Shown here piece by piece: positions 1-8,348 of a stretch of DNA of 64,000 bases. This DNA is from Thermoproteota archaeon (GTDB lineage: Archaea > Korarchaeota > Korarchaeia > Korarchaeales > Korarchaeaceae), in contig JAOZGC010000001.1 of NCBI GenBank assembly GCA_027491915.1, positions 1-64,000 of the forward strand, read 5' to 3'. The notes beneath the pieces were generated by a model. The model searched no databases. It had not been told where the DNA came from and saw only the letters and a list, made by a program, of their open reading frames with translations. Position numbers and translations under genes: made by a program. How positions within the stretch are numbered: position 1 is the stretch's first letter; each line of letters begins with the position of its first letter.

Positions 1-1651
1 TCCTGAAGACCTCCCTGACGGCCCTCTCGCTCTCCCCCACCCACTTGCTCAGGAGCTCGGGCCCCTTCACCGATATGAAGTTGGCCTCGCTCTCCGTGGC
101 CACGGCCCTGGCCAGGAGGGTCTTGCCGCACCCGGGCGGGCCGTAGAGGAGGATGCCCCTTGGGGGCTCTATCCCCAGCCGCTCGAAGGAGTCGGGCCTC
201 TTCATGGGAAGCTCGACCAGCTCTCTCAAGGTTCTCTTGGCATCCTCTAGGTCTCCGACGTCTTCCCACCTGACGTTTGGGACCTCTATCGCTATCTCCC
301 TCATGGCCGACGGTTGGACCAGTCTGAGCGCCTCCAGGAAGTCCTTCCTGGTGACCTTCAATCCCTCGAGGACCTCTATGGGAACCGTGTCGGTCTCCAG
401 GTCTATGGAGGGGAGGATCCTCCTGAGGGCGGCCATGGCGGCCTCCCTCACCAGCGCGGCCAGGTCCGCGCCGACGAATCCGTGGGTTATGTCGGCCAGC
501 TCGTCCAGATCAACGTCATCCGCCAGGGGGACGTTTCTGGTGTGGATCTGGAGGATCTCCTTCCTGGCAGCCCTGTCGGGCACCCCTATCTCTATCTCCC
601 TGTCGAACCTGCCGGGCCTCCTGAGGGCCGGGTCTATGGCCTCTATCCTGTTGGTCGCCCCTATCACTATGACGTCCCCCCTGCTCTGGAGGCCGTCCAT
701 CAGGGAAAGGAGCTGGGCCACGACCCTCCTCTCCACCTCCCCGGTGACCTCGTTCCTGTTGGGAGCTATGGAGTCTATCTCATCTATGAAGACTATCGAC
801 GGGGCGGACTTCTCCGCCTCGTCGAATATCTGCCTCAGCCTCTTCTCGCTCTCCCCGTAGTACTTGCTCATTATCTCCGGGCCGTTTATGCTTATGAAGT
901 GGGCGCCGCTCTCGTTGGCCACGGCCCTGGCCAGGAGGGTCTTGCCGCACCCGGGCGGGCCGTAGAGGAGGATGCCCCTTGGGGGCTCTATCCCCAGGTG
1001 CCTGAAGAGCTCCGGGTGCCTGAGGGGGAGCTCCACCATCTCCCTGATCCTCTGGATGGCCTCTTTCAGTCCTCCTATGTCCTCGTAAGTTATGGCGGGG
1101 AGTTTTATCTTCGAGATCTCGACGGGCCTCTCCCTGACCTCTACCACGGTCGACTCTCCAACCTTTCCGTAGTTCTTGGGGCTCACCCCGGCGACCACAA
1201 GGGGTATGTATCTCCTGAACACCGCGACGAGCACCGTGTCCCCCTTGGTGACCACGTAGTCCAGCAGGGTCCTCTTCACCCACTGATTGAACTCCGGCCC
1301 GATCCTCATCGGATGCTCTTGGGGGGCCAAGATGACTTTCGTGGCCTCTATCGCCTTGACGGGCCTGATCCTGACCTTCTCCCCGGTTCTGACCCCGGCG
1401 TTCCCCTTCACTATCTTGTCCATCCTGATGTACCTGGTCCCTATGTCCATGGGGACCGAGGACATCGCCCTGGCGTGGGTGACCCTGCTCCCGAATATCC
1501 TGAGGTAGTCCCCGGTGGATATCCCCGCGTCCCTCATGACCTTTGGATCGAGCCTGACGATCCCCCTGCCGAAGTCCTCCTGCTTGAGGACGTCTTGGAC
1601 TATCATCGTGACCTCCACTCGCCTCTCTTCCTTCCCTCTCCCCTTTGGCAC
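1..1651 (-). CDS. CDC48/p97-type AAA+ ATPase (3' end outside window)
   Basis: Hexameric protein unfoldase of the CDC48/VCP family; in archaea it extracts and unfolds substrates, partly for the proteasome. About 550 codons are visible and the C-terminus runs off the left edge. The N-terminal double-psi barrel region is followed by D1 (Walker A GPPGCGKT near residue 230, Walker [11 protein letters not shown] near residue 290) and the start of D2, with a second GPPGCGKT near residue 505. The GTG start at 1651 is chosen because it follows a GAGGGG ribosome-binding site and gives the usual short basic leader before the barrel. It lies 39 bp downstream of the NDP-kinase-like gene and probably shares its transcript. 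The Walker A regions of D1 and D2 are identical at the DNA level over 82 bp (see repeats). No other identity is likely. Confidence 0.96.
   Translation of the reverse strand, partial: MPKGRGKEERRVEVTMIVQDVLKQEDFGRGIVRLDPKVMRDAGISTGDYLRIFGSRVTHARAMSSVPMDIGTRYIRMDKIVKGNAGVRTGEKVRIRPVKAIEATKVILAPQEHPMRIGPEFNQWVKRTLLDYVVTKGDTVLVAVFRRYIPLVVAGVSPKNYGKVGESTVVEVRERPVEISKIKLPAITYEDIGGLKEAIQRIREMVELPLRHPELFRHLGIEPPRGILLYGPPGCGKTLLARAVANESGAHFISINGPEIMSKYYGESEKRLRQIFDEAEKSAPSIVFIDEIDSIAPNRNEVTGEVERRVVAQLLSLMDGLQSRGDVIVIGATNRIEAIDPALRRPGRFDREIEIGVPDRAARKEILQIHTRNVPLADDVDLDELADITHGFVGADLAALVREAAMAALRRILPSIDLETDTVPIEVLEGLKVTRKDFLEALRLVQPSAMREIAIEVPNVRWEDVGDLEDAKRTLRELVELPMKRPDSFERLGIEPPRGILLYGPPGCGKTLLARAVATESEANFISVKGPELLSKWVGESERAVREVFR
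97..178. repeat. 82-bp perfect repeat, copy in CDC48 D2 Walker A
   Basis: This segment is identical base for base to 916-997. It encodes the 27 residues around GPPGCGKT in the second AAA domain. Synonymous sites are also identical, which protein conservation alone does not require. Confidence 0.95.
916..997. repeat. 82-bp perfect repeat, copy in CDC48 D1 Walker A
   Basis: Direct repeat partner of 97-178, 819 bp away in the same gene. It covers the Walker A segment of the first AAA domain. The likely origin is recent gene conversion between the two domain copies. Confidence 0.95.
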
Positions 1652-1690
1652 GGGATCCCCTCCTCTCTCAGGGAGAGATCTCCCCGAGCG

Positions 1691-2824
1691 TTATATAAAG
1701 TGGCCCCGCGCGGAGCCCAGGATCGGCCTGCCCACCCTATTCAGGTCCCTCATCATCTGGGGCATGACGGCCCACGTGCTGTGGACGATTACCTCGTCCC
1801 ACTCGTCGGTCAAGACGTCGAGGGACTCCATCTCCAGCACAATCACGTCGAAATCCCGCCTCTCGGCCAGGGCCGCCTCGTCGCTCAGCAGCCATATGGC
1901 CGTGGAGGCCACAATGGCCTCCCTCTCTGCCTGCCACCGCCTCCCCTTCCGCCCCGGATCCGGGGGGGATCTGGCCAGGTCCACCGCAGACCCCTCCAGG
2001 TCCCGGAGCATGGACTCCGCCAGGGAGGACATCCTGCCCTCCACGCCGACCAGCATCTCCCTCTCCCTCGCGGGGGGCAGGTCCTCCCCCACTATCTCCC
2101 CCTCCTCGTCCAGCAGCCGGGACACCTCGGCCTCCAGTCCGGGCGGCAGGAGGGATGCGGCCTCGTCCTTCACCCTGTGGAAGGAATCCCACCTCCTGAT
2201 CCTTCTCGGCTCGTCTGGCGAGATCTCCTCCGGGCTCCACTCCGCCGGATCCTCCGTCTCCAGCCCGTCCACTATCTCCTCCATCGAGAAGAAGACGGAG
2301 GCCTCCCTGACGGCCGCGGCCGGGTCGTCGGAGGCGTGTATCAGGTTCAGGACCCTGTTCCCCCCCTTGAGGTCGTACCTGATCTGCCCCTCCACGCCGG
2401 CGTCCGGGGTGGTCGGCCCCACGAGCTCTCTCAACCTGGTGGGCAGGCTCTCCTCTCCCCCCGGCGGATCCCCCCTGAGGAGCACCGCCACAACCTCCCT
2501 CCCCGAGAACACCTTCGGCATGATCCACCAGCTGTCTCTGTACTTCTCCTTGACGAACCTGTAGAGCTCGTCTATCTGAGGAGGATCCATCTTGGAGACG
2601 CGCAGGGCCGCCGCCCACAGACCCTCCGACTCCAGCCTGGACAGGATCTCCGGGGCCAGCCCGGAGGCGAAGGCGTCCGGCTTTATCATGGCGAAGGCGA
2701 ACTCCCTCAGCCTATCGACGTGCCCCGGTCCGGCCACGGAGAGGAACTCCTCCCTCAGCTCGCGGTACACCTCGGCCTCCAGGGGGTCCTCCCTGTCGAA
2801 GTATCCCAGCGCCCCGCGAGCCAT
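1691..2824 (-). CDS. nucleoside-diphosphate-kinase-domain protein with long C-terminal extension
   Basis: 377 residues, more than twice a normal NDP kinase. NDK hallmarks are present: MIKPDA near residue 47, GPTTP, IRYDL and the active-site motif NLIHASD, whose His would be phosphorylated while gamma-phosphate is moved between nucleotides. About 45 residues precede the kinase core and roughly 170 acidic, Arg-rich residues follow it; I do not recognise that extension. The ATG at 2824 was chosen because it lies just after the STT3 stop, whereas the longer open frame would run back into STT3 coding sequence. It sits between STT3 and CDC48 in one apparent operon. It may be a bona fide NDP kinase with a regulatory tail or a repurposed one. 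Confidence 0.85.
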   Translation of the reverse strand: MARGALGYFDREDPLEAEVYRELREEFLSVAGPGHVDRLREFAFAMIKPDAFASGLAPEILSRLESEGLWAAALRVSKMDPPQIDELYRFVKEKYRDSWWIMPKVFSGREVVAVLLRGDPPGGEESLPTRLRELVGPTTPDAGVEGQIRYDLKGGNRVLNLIHASDDPAAAVREASVFFSMEEIVDGLETEDPAEWSPEEISPDEPRRIRRWDSFHRVKDEAASLLPPGLEAEVSRLLDEEGEIVGEDLPPAREREMLVGVEGRMSSLAESMLRDLEGSAVDLARSPPDPGRKGRRWQAEREAIVASTAIWLLSDEAALAERRDFDVIVLEMESLDVLTDEWDEVIVHSTWAVMPQMMRDLNRVGRPILGSARGHFI

Positions 2825-2831
2825 CCGTGGC

Positions 2832-4910
2832 TCACCAGCCCCTGATCCTGTAGACGACGACCCTCGGGAACCCGCCGACCTTCGACTCGTACGCGAGCTC
2901 GAAGAACTCCGGTTCCTGGGCCGAGCCCCGCTGCAGGACACCCCCCTTTGAGAAGGCGTCTATAGCCAACTTGAAGAGGGTGAGGTTCCTGGCGAAGTCG
3001 GTCGGCATAGTCCTATTCGTTCCGGGGGCCCTCCTGAAGAAGAGCGGGAAGTCCTCATACGCGAACGCCCGGTCTCCGGTGAACGGGTTGTGGACGAACC
3101 TCTCCGCTATCCAAGCCATGGCCATCCACTTCCCCGCCCCCGTCAGGCACTGCCCGGTGTACATGTTGCAAACCTCGGCGAACAGGTCCACGACCACGTA
3201 GCTCGCGTTGTACTTCATGGCGGTGTTCAGCATATCCTCCTCCGTACCTATGAACGACTTGGCTATGACCCTAACCTGGGACGCGTTTATGTTGAGACCG
3301 TCCGCCAGGCTGACCCTCCTCGCCCCGTCCGCCAGCCAGTATCCGTAGTCCCACCACGATATCACCACGTCCGTCGGGTCGGTGGAGTTCCTGATCCAAC
3401 TCAGCGCGTCGTCCCACCCCCTCGGGTATCCCAGTCCGTAGCCGGAGGCGTAGGAGTAGGCGTTGTACCCTGACACGGCCAGGGGGGCGATAACCATCAG
3501 ACCCAGCATGGTCAGCGGCATCCAGAGCCTGCCGATCTTCTGACCCAGGGTGACCTCCCTCTTCCTCTTCCGCAGGTACTCCTCCATGGCCCTTATCCTC
3601 TTGCTGGCGCCGCTGTAGGACTCGCCGAGTCGGTGGGCCAGGTAGGCCGTCGATAGGGAAAGGAATGGGGCCGATATCGGCGGCAACCTGGCGAAGCTCA
3701 TGGCGAAGTAGACGGAGCTGGATGCGAGCAGGACCAACCCCAGGTGGACCGGATCCCTCCACCTCTCTATCAGCATCAGCCCCAAGCCCAGGAGTCCCGG
3801 TATGAGCAGGAACCCTATGGACCTGGCGGAGGCCTGTGGGTTGGTCTGGTGCTCGGCGACCGTGTCTATGACGTTCCCCCTGCCCAGATCGGCCCCCGGA
3901 TTGAACACCTTGATGAATCTCTTCCCGGAGAACCTGAAGCCGGCCGCGTATCCCACGCCCAGGGCGATCACCGCCAGAGCCAGCACCGAAAGGACCCTCC
4001 GCCTGGTGATCAGGCTTCCGAGCTTGCCCTCCCCCCCGTAGGCCGACCACGCCTCGTAGAGCAGCACGGCCGCCACGGCGGCGTATGCCACCGAGCTCTC
4101 CACACTCAGGTAGAAGACCTTGTGCGTCAGCTGTGGTATGAGTCCCATGGAGGCCAGCGAGACGTATATTGGGGGTAGCCCGAAGCCGAACTCCATCTGC
4201 CTCGTCAGCCTGCCCAGCAGGAGACCTGCCAACAGGAACAAGGCGTAACCGTCGAAGAACAGCCTGAAACCTGCCCAGAGTCCGGCGGAGAAGACCAGGA
4301 GAATCCCGCTCAGGGCTCCCCAGACGACGCTCTTCCACAGCCTGTCCTCGGTGGCGGCGTAGATGCTCATCGCCAGCGAGCCGACCAAGAAGGGGATGGC
4401 GAACTGCTCGTGCCTGTAGAATCCCGCGACGCTCCTTTGGGCGTAAGCCCAGGTGATCGTCACCGAAATAGCGCCGGCGGCGGCCCCCAGCCTGCCCCCC
4501 CACAGCCTCCTCGCCAGGAGGTAGACCGGTATCGCGGCCAGGGGGGCGAAAAACGCCGGGATCAAAACGCACGCCTGTCTGATCGTCAGGTCTGATCCGA
4601 GGAACCTCATCAGGTGGTAGAGGGCCGCCCCGAGGTAGTAGTGGAACACCGGGAGCCTCTCCCTCGGATCGTAGCTCCAGGGATGCCAGCCCATAGGGTC
4701 GTACTCCGGGATGTGCCCCTCTTCTATCAGGTCCTTGGTCATCCTGTAGTGGAGCAGGGGGTCGTCGGCCGTCAGGTTAAGGCCATACCTCAGCGCCGGC
4801 TGCAGCCTTATGAAGATCCCGAGGCCTACGGCCGCCAGGATCGCGGCGATTTCTATCAGCGCCCACATTACCGCGTAGATTCTCCCATTTCCCCGGATCA
4901 ACGGGTTCAC
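2832..4910 (-). CDS. aglB: STT3/AglB-type oligosaccharyltransferase
   Basis: Integral membrane enzyme that transfers a lipid-linked glycan to Asn-X-Ser/Thr sequons on the outer face of the membrane. 692 residues. The first external-loop acidic motif is DDPLLHYR (D49/D50). More than ten hydrophobic segments follow, and the STT3 signature WWDYGYW occurs near residue 518 at the start of the soluble C-terminal domain. The GTG start at 4910 lies 26 bp from the centre of a TATA-like box at 4935-4942, so the mRNA is probably leaderless. It is first in an apparent operon with the NDK-like and CDC48 genes. Many secreted proteins in this window carry N-x-S/T sites and could be substrates. Confidence 0.95.
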   Translation of the reverse strand: MNPLIRGNGRIYAVMWALIEIAAILAAVGLGIFIRLQPALRYGLNLTADDPLLHYRMTKDLIEEGHIPEYDPMGWHPWSYDPRERLPVFHYYLGAALYHLMRFLGSDLTIRQACVLIPAFFAPLAAIPVYLLARRLWGGRLGAAAGAISVTITWAYAQRSVAGFYRHEQFAIPFLVGSLAMSIYAATEDRLWKSVVWGALSGILLVFSAGLWAGFRLFFDGYALFLLAGLLLGRLTRQMEFGFGLPPIYVSLASMGLIPQLTHKVFYLSVESSVAYAAVAAVLLYEAWSAYGGEGKLGSLITRRRVLSVLALAVIALGVGYAAGFRFSGKRFIKVFNPGADLGRGNVIDTVAEHQTNPQASARSIGFLLIPGLLGLGLMLIERWRDPVHLGLVLLASSSVYFAMSFARLPPISAPFLSLSTAYLAHRLGESYSGASKRIRAMEEYLRKRKREVTLGQKIGRLWMPLTMLGLMVIAPLAVSGYNAYSYASGYGLGYPRGWDDALSWIRNSTDPTDVVISWWDYGYWLADGARRVSLADGLNINASQVRVIAKSFIGTEEDMLNTAMKYNASYVVVDLFAEVCNMYTGQCLTGAGKWMAMAWIAERFVHNPFTGDRAFAYEDFPLFFRRAPGTNRTMPTDFARNLTLFKLAIDAFSKGGVLQRGSAQEPEFFELAYESKVGGFPRVVVYRIRGW

Positions 4911-4934
4911 CGCCGAGGCCCGGGAAGCGGGTGG

Positions 4935-4942
4935 ATAAAAAT
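4935..4942 (-). promoter_or_regulatory. TATA-like box for STT3
   Basis: TTTTTATC on the minus strand, centred about 26 bp upstream of the GTG start of STT3, immediately downstream of the rpoL stop codon. Confidence 0.6.
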
Positions 4943-4954
4943 GGTTCCGAAGGT

Positions 4955-5260
4955 TCAGACGCCCGTCCTCTCAACCTCTCTCTCCACGCTCTCCCTAAGC
5001 TCTTCGTACTCCCTCCTCAACAGATCCAACGCCCTCTTGACGGCCTCGATGGGATCCCCCTCTCTGGTCCTGACGTAGACGACCGCCTCCTCCACCAGGG
5101 GGTGGGGGACGTCGTAACCGGCGAACTCCACGCCCACCTCGTGCAGGGCGGATACCAGCGGCACGACGAGCGTGTAGGTCTCTCCCCTTATCCTAACCTC
5201 GATCTCCCCCTCCCCCCTCCTCCTTATCTCGACCGAGAAGTCGTCAGCGTCGGATTCCAA
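4955..5260 (-). CDS. rpo11: DNA-directed RNA polymerase subunit Rpo11 (L)
   Basis: Small assembly subunit of archaeal RNA polymerase, equivalent to eukaryotic RPB11/AC19 and to half of the bacterial alpha dimer platform. 101 residues. The family segment is clear: FAGYDVPHPL followed by VVYVRTREGDPIEAVKRAL and a charged C-terminal helix. It starts with TTG at 5260, preceded by GGGAGGT about 8 bases upstream. It lies 5 bp after the DUF2067-like gene, last in the trmJ-L10e-METTL5-csl4-DUF2067 series. Clustering of exosome, ribosomal and polymerase genes is usual in this archaeal group. Confidence 0.94.
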   Translation of the reverse strand: MESDADDFSVEIRRRGEGEIEVRIRGETYTLVVPLVSALHEVGVEFAGYDVPHPLVEEAVVYVRTREGDPIEAVKRALDLLRREYEELRESVEREVERTGV

Positions 5261-5265
5261 CCGAT

Positions 5266-5907
5266 CTACCTCCCGGACAGTTCTCTGAGCACGGACTCTG
5301 GGCTTCTCCTGAAAAGATAAATTCCATCCACCTCCTCTATCATCCCAGCCTCCAGGGCCTCGTCCATCACGTCCAGGAAAGACCTCCCGGATATGACGGC
5401 CGCGGCCGCGAGAACCTCCCTGACCCTCCTCTGCCTGACCTCCAGCCTGGCGACCGAGGCCACGGCCCTAAGACTCTCAATTAGCTCCCCCATCTCCTCG
5501 GGTGTCGTGTCCGTTCTGAGCACGTCTCCCGCCCATGAGACCTCTCTCCCCATCCCCCGGAGGGCCGTGACCAGCAGCGAGATCCCGACCCCTCCTACCC
5601 TCTCGTTCAACCAGTCCCTGGGGTACCTCCTCACCCTGCCCCCAGATCTCACCATCGTGAAGTTGCGTAGGGCGTTCCTGGCGGTCTTCTCGGTCTTCCT
5701 CATCTCCTCGGTCGTTCCGTAGACCGTCACGGACAACCTGCCCGGCGAGGTGTACCTGTAGGAGTAGTCCCTCCCCTCAAGCTTCTTCTCCAGGTAGTCC
5801 AGGAACTCCTCCACCTCCACCCCCCCACCCGGAATCGACATGGAGAAGGTCCTCTTCCCGTTGACTTCAACTGGAGATCTCCGTCTGGCTCTCATCCCTA
5901 ATACCAC
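5266..5907 (-). CDS. DUF2067-like protein of unknown function
   Basis: 213 residues, soluble, with a C-terminal helical segment (EVLAAAAVISGRSFLDVMDEAL) ending in a short predicted strand. It resembles the archaeal DUF2067 family, which I recall as occurring beside csl4 and rpoL in Thermoproteota; this is recognition by size, position and general pattern, not by a diagnostic motif. It overlaps the end of csl4 by 10 bases and precedes rpoL by 5, so it is surely co-transcribed with RNA-metabolism genes. A role in RNA processing is guilt by association only. Confidence 0.7.
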   Translation of the reverse strand: MVLGMRARRRSPVEVNGKRTFSMSIPGGGVEVEEFLDYLEKKLEGRDYSYRYTSPGRLSVTVYGTTEEMRKTEKTARNALRNFTMVRSGGRVRRYPRDWLNERVGGVGISLLVTALRGMGREVSWAGDVLRTDTTPEEMGELIESLRAVASVARLEVRQRRVREVLAAAAVISGRSFLDVMDEALEAGMIEEVDGIYLFRRSPESVLRELSGR

Positions 5908-6485
5908 CCCCTCTTGAATGGATTTAAACCATAATCCTCGCTTATCTTCCTATCTAGGATAACCTTCCCGCACTCGGGACACACCAGCGTGTAACCCACC
6001 TTCCTCAGCACCGCGCCGCAGGACGGGCACCTCGCCCTTATGACCCCCTCTCTCCTGCCGACGAGGCTAAGCACCACCTGGCCGTTCTCCACCTCCTCGA
6101 CCCTGGCCAAGACGACGTCTCCCGGGAAAGCCGCGGCGTTCGAACTGACTCTCCTGAGGAGTATGCCCTCGACCGGGTTCTTGAGCCTCACCCTGATGGG
6201 ACTGACGATCGAGTCTATCCTCACCCTCGATATCGTCGTTTCCGTCTGCCACACGGTCCCCACGACCGTCCACCCCCTCTCCAGGGGCAGGGGGGGGTCC
6301 CTGACAGGGTCGACGTTGACCTTCCCCTCTCCCCTCCTCAGGTATCCCAGGTGGGCCGACCTTATTACCCCCCCGTCGACGTACACCCCCCTGCCCGGGA
6401 TGTACTCCTCAATGACCCCTATGGCCTCCCCGGGCAGCACGACGTCTCTCTCTCCCCGACCGCCGTCTCCTCCCCTCTCCTCCAA
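5898..6485 (-). CDS. csl4: exosome RNA-binding subunit Csl4
   Basis: Cap subunit of the archaeal RNA exosome, which binds RNA and recruits it to the Rrp41-Rrp42 core. 195 residues. N-terminal barrel begins VVLPGEAIGVIEEY; an S1 domain occupies the middle (FPGDVVLARVEEVENGQVVL). A C-terminal zinc ribbon has CPSCG and, 16 residues on, CPECGK. The TTG start at 6485 touches the METTL5-like stop. The first 14 residues are Gly/Arg rich and the true start could be slightly downstream. It is translationally coupled with its neighbours in the trmJ to rpoL operon. Confidence 0.93.
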   Translation of the reverse strand: MEERGGDGGRGERDVVLPGEAIGVIEEYIPGRGVYVDGGVIRSAHLGYLRRGEGKVNVDPVRDPPLPLERGWTVVGTVWQTETTISRVRIDSIVSPIRVRLKNPVEGILLRRVSSNAAAFPGDVVLARVEEVENGQVVLSLVGRREGVIRARCPSCGAVLRKVGYTLVCPECGKVILDRKISEDYGLNPFKRGWY

Positions 6486-7094
6486 TCACCTCACCTCGAA
6501 CCTCAGCACCTCGGCCTCCACCAGCGCCAGCCTCTTCTCGTGAAACTCAAACATCCTTGGTATTTTAATCGAGACGCGGGTCGCGTGGGTCAGAACCCCG
6601 CCGACCTCCGCCGCCTTCCTCGCCAAGAAGTCCGAGTTCCCGGCCTTGTGCAAGCTGTAGACCACCTTCGATATCTCCAGGGCCTTCAGGAGGAACTCGA
6701 CATCGGCCCCTCTCCTCCTGACGCCGAAGGGGGGGTTCTGAACGCACGTGTCGTACCTCCCCCCGACCTCGGAGACGTCTGCCACGTGGAACCTCGCGCA
6801 GTCGACGCCGAGCTTCCTGGCGTTTCGCCAGGCTACCACCACGGCGGAGGGATCGACGTCGTAGCCCACCGCCTCGCGCGCCCCCAGGAGGCAGGATCCC
6901 AGGGTCAGTATCCCGTTGCCGCACCCCAGGTCGACCACCCTCTTACCCGCCAGATCCCCCATGAGGCTGGCCCACCAGAGGAGGCCGGCCGCCACGTCTG
7001 GCGGGGTCTGATACTGCTCTAGGTCCACCCTCGGTCTCGGGATCGGCTCCAAGCCCGATAGGACTATCTCCAGGTCTCTCTTCGCGCGTATCAA
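6486..7094 (-). CDS. METTL5-like adenine-N6 RNA methyltransferase
   Basis: SAM-dependent methyltransferase of the METTL5/PRMT-like archaeal family; the eukaryotic homologue makes m6A in small-subunit rRNA. 202 residues. SAM-binding motif VVDLGCGNGILTLG near residues 53-66, acidic VGYDVDPSA, and the catalytic NPPFG motif near residue 121, typical of amino-group methyltransferases acting on adenine. The TTG start overlaps the L10e stop as TTGA. An internal ATG is not available before the conserved YQTPPDVAAGLL segment, supporting this start. The rRNA target is inferred from the family and from the ribosomal neighbours. Confidence 0.9.
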   Translation of the reverse strand: MIRAKRDLEIVLSGLEPIPRPRVDLEQYQTPPDVAAGLLWWASLMGDLAGKRVVDLGCGNGILTLGSCLLGAREAVGYDVDPSAVVVAWRNARKLGVDCARFHVADVSEVGGRYDTCVQNPPFGVRRRGADVEFLLKALEISKVVYSLHKAGNSDFLARKAAEVGGVLTHATRVSIKIPRMFEFHEKRLALVEAEVLRFEVR

Positions 7095-7594
7095 CCGCCG
7101 ATCCTCTCTACCACGAGCCTGGTCATGGGGGGAAGCTTGATCTTTGCCACCTCCATGACGTATCTGGCCTGTTCCAATTCTTCGGCCTTGACCCTCATGA
7201 GCATTATGGTCTCTCCGGCGCGGAGCTGGGCCGCCCTCGCGTCCGGCTTTCCAAAGGCGAGCCTCATACCCTTCTGCAGCCTCTCTGCCTTGTGAACCCC
7301 GGCCATGGCGTGCTTCCTGAGTATGTGGTGGGGATAGGGGACCACCTTCATGAAGTAGGGGCCGGCTATCCTCTTCCTTATCTGAGACACCGCGGCCATC
7401 CGCGCGGCCTCCAGCGCGTTGCTCCTAACCTGGAACGGGGCGGTTGACTCTATCCTGATCTCGTAGTCGTAGTCCTCGTTGGGATCCCCGTGGTCGAACT
7501 TCTGTATCTTGCTGTAGGGCTTGCTCTTTATGTACTCCAGCCTCGTGTAGGGCCTCTGAATGGCCCTGTAATTTCTGGCCGGCCTAAGCGACAC
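7091..7594 (-). CDS. rpl10e: 50S ribosomal protein L10e (uL16 family)
   Basis: Large-subunit ribosomal protein near the peptidyl-transferase centre and tRNA-binding sites. 167 residues with the family start SLRPARNYR and core segments such as AAVSQIRKRIAG and YPHHILRKHAM. I prefer GTG at 7594 over the GTG at 7600. A GGAGGT sequence lies 8 bases upstream of it, too close for the upstream codon, and family members begin with a short leader before LRPARxYR. The start lies inside the 3' end of trmJ, so the two are translationally coupled. Confidence 0.95.
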   Translation of the reverse strand: MSLRPARNYRAIQRPYTRLEYIKSKPYSKIQKFDHGDPNEDYDYEIRIESTAPFQVRSNALEAARMAAVSQIRKRIAGPYFMKVVPYPHHILRKHAMAGVHKAERLQKGMRLAFGKPDARAAQLRAGETIMLMRVKAEELEQARYVMEVAKIKLPPMTRLVVERIGG

Positions 7595-8348
7595 GATCAC
7601 ACACCTCCAGCCTATTCTTCACCTTGACCACGGCCTCCAGCAGGTACGTCGCCTCCTCCCTGGTGACCCCGCACGGGTACGCGCGGCCCAGGATCCTCCC
7701 CAGGGTCAGCATGAGTCTCCTCTCCTTGTGGTCCGGGAGGCCGATCCGGGATAGGATCTCACCCAGGTAAATAAGCGTTCTCTCCCTCAGCCCGCGCGGC
7801 ACCGGCTCGACCTTCCCACCCCCTCGGGAGGCCATGCTCATCTCGTAGAGCACCACGGCCGCGGCGTTGGCCAGGTTCATCGCGGCGTATTCCCTGCTGG
7901 TCGGTATGGTGACGACCACGTCGCAGAGGGAGAGCTCCTCGTTCGTCAGCCCGGTGGACTCCCTGCCGAACACGAGCCCCACCTTCCCGCCCCACCTGAG
8001 CGACTCGGCGAATGACCTGAGCTCCACTGCCCTCCTCAGCGGGGACCGAATCGCCACCCTGGCGGTCGTCCCGACGACCAGGTCCGTCCCCTCTAGGGCC
8101 TCCTCCAGGCTGACCACGATCTTGCACGACCTGAGGATGTCTGCCGCCCTCATGGCCGCGGCCTCCGCCCTGTCCAGGCTGTCGAACATGGGGGACACGA
8201 GCCACAGGTCGGAGTAACCGAAGTTCATCATCGCCCTGGCTATCATGCCAACGTTTATGGAGTTCTCGGGCTCGACGAGTATCACCCTTATGTCGAACCC
8301 GTCGCCGCGCCCCGGAGACCTGCTCTCAGCCCTCCCCGATCTGATCAC
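7584..8348 (-). CDS. trmJ: SPOUT tRNA ribose methyltransferase, TrmJ family
   Basis: Predicted 2'-O-methyltransferase of the SpoU/TrmJ type, acting on tRNA position 32 in characterised archaeal relatives. SPOUT knot motifs are clear: NSINVGMIARAMMNFG, GLVFGRESTGLTNEE and AAMNLANAAAVVLYE. The start is uncertain. An ATG at 8387 exists, but the TATA-like sequence TATATA at 8379-8384 overlaps it. A transcript starting about 26 bp downstream would reach the GTG at 8348 first, which I use; GTG at 8285 is a third option. The 5' end overlaps the divergent CDP-alcohol phosphotransferase gene. First gene of the operon leading to rpoL. Confidence 0.92.
   Translation of the reverse strand: MIRSGRAESRSPGRGDGFDIRVILVEPENSINVGMIARAMMNFGYSDLWLVSPMFDSLDRAEAAAMRAADILRSCKIVVSLEEALEGTDLVVGTTARVAIRSPLRRAVELRSFAESLRWGGKVGLVFGRESTGLTNEELSLCDVVVTIPTSREYAAMNLANAAAVVLYEMSMASRGGGKVEPVPRGLRERTLIYLGEILSRIGLPDHKERRLMLTLGRILGRAYPCGVTREEATYLLEAVVKVKNRLEVCDRVA

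Noticed and set aside
314-2845. 843-codon plus-strand open frame opposite CDC48 and the NDK-like gene
   Set aside because: It is the shadow of two well-supported minus-strand genes; its product is low complexity and rich in Pro, Gly, Arg and His, as expected from antisense G+C-rich DNA.
8245-8289. Longer N-terminus for the CDP-alcohol phosphotransferase from ATG 8245
   Set aside because: It would add residues without family resemblance before the first membrane helix and extend further into the conserved part of trmJ.
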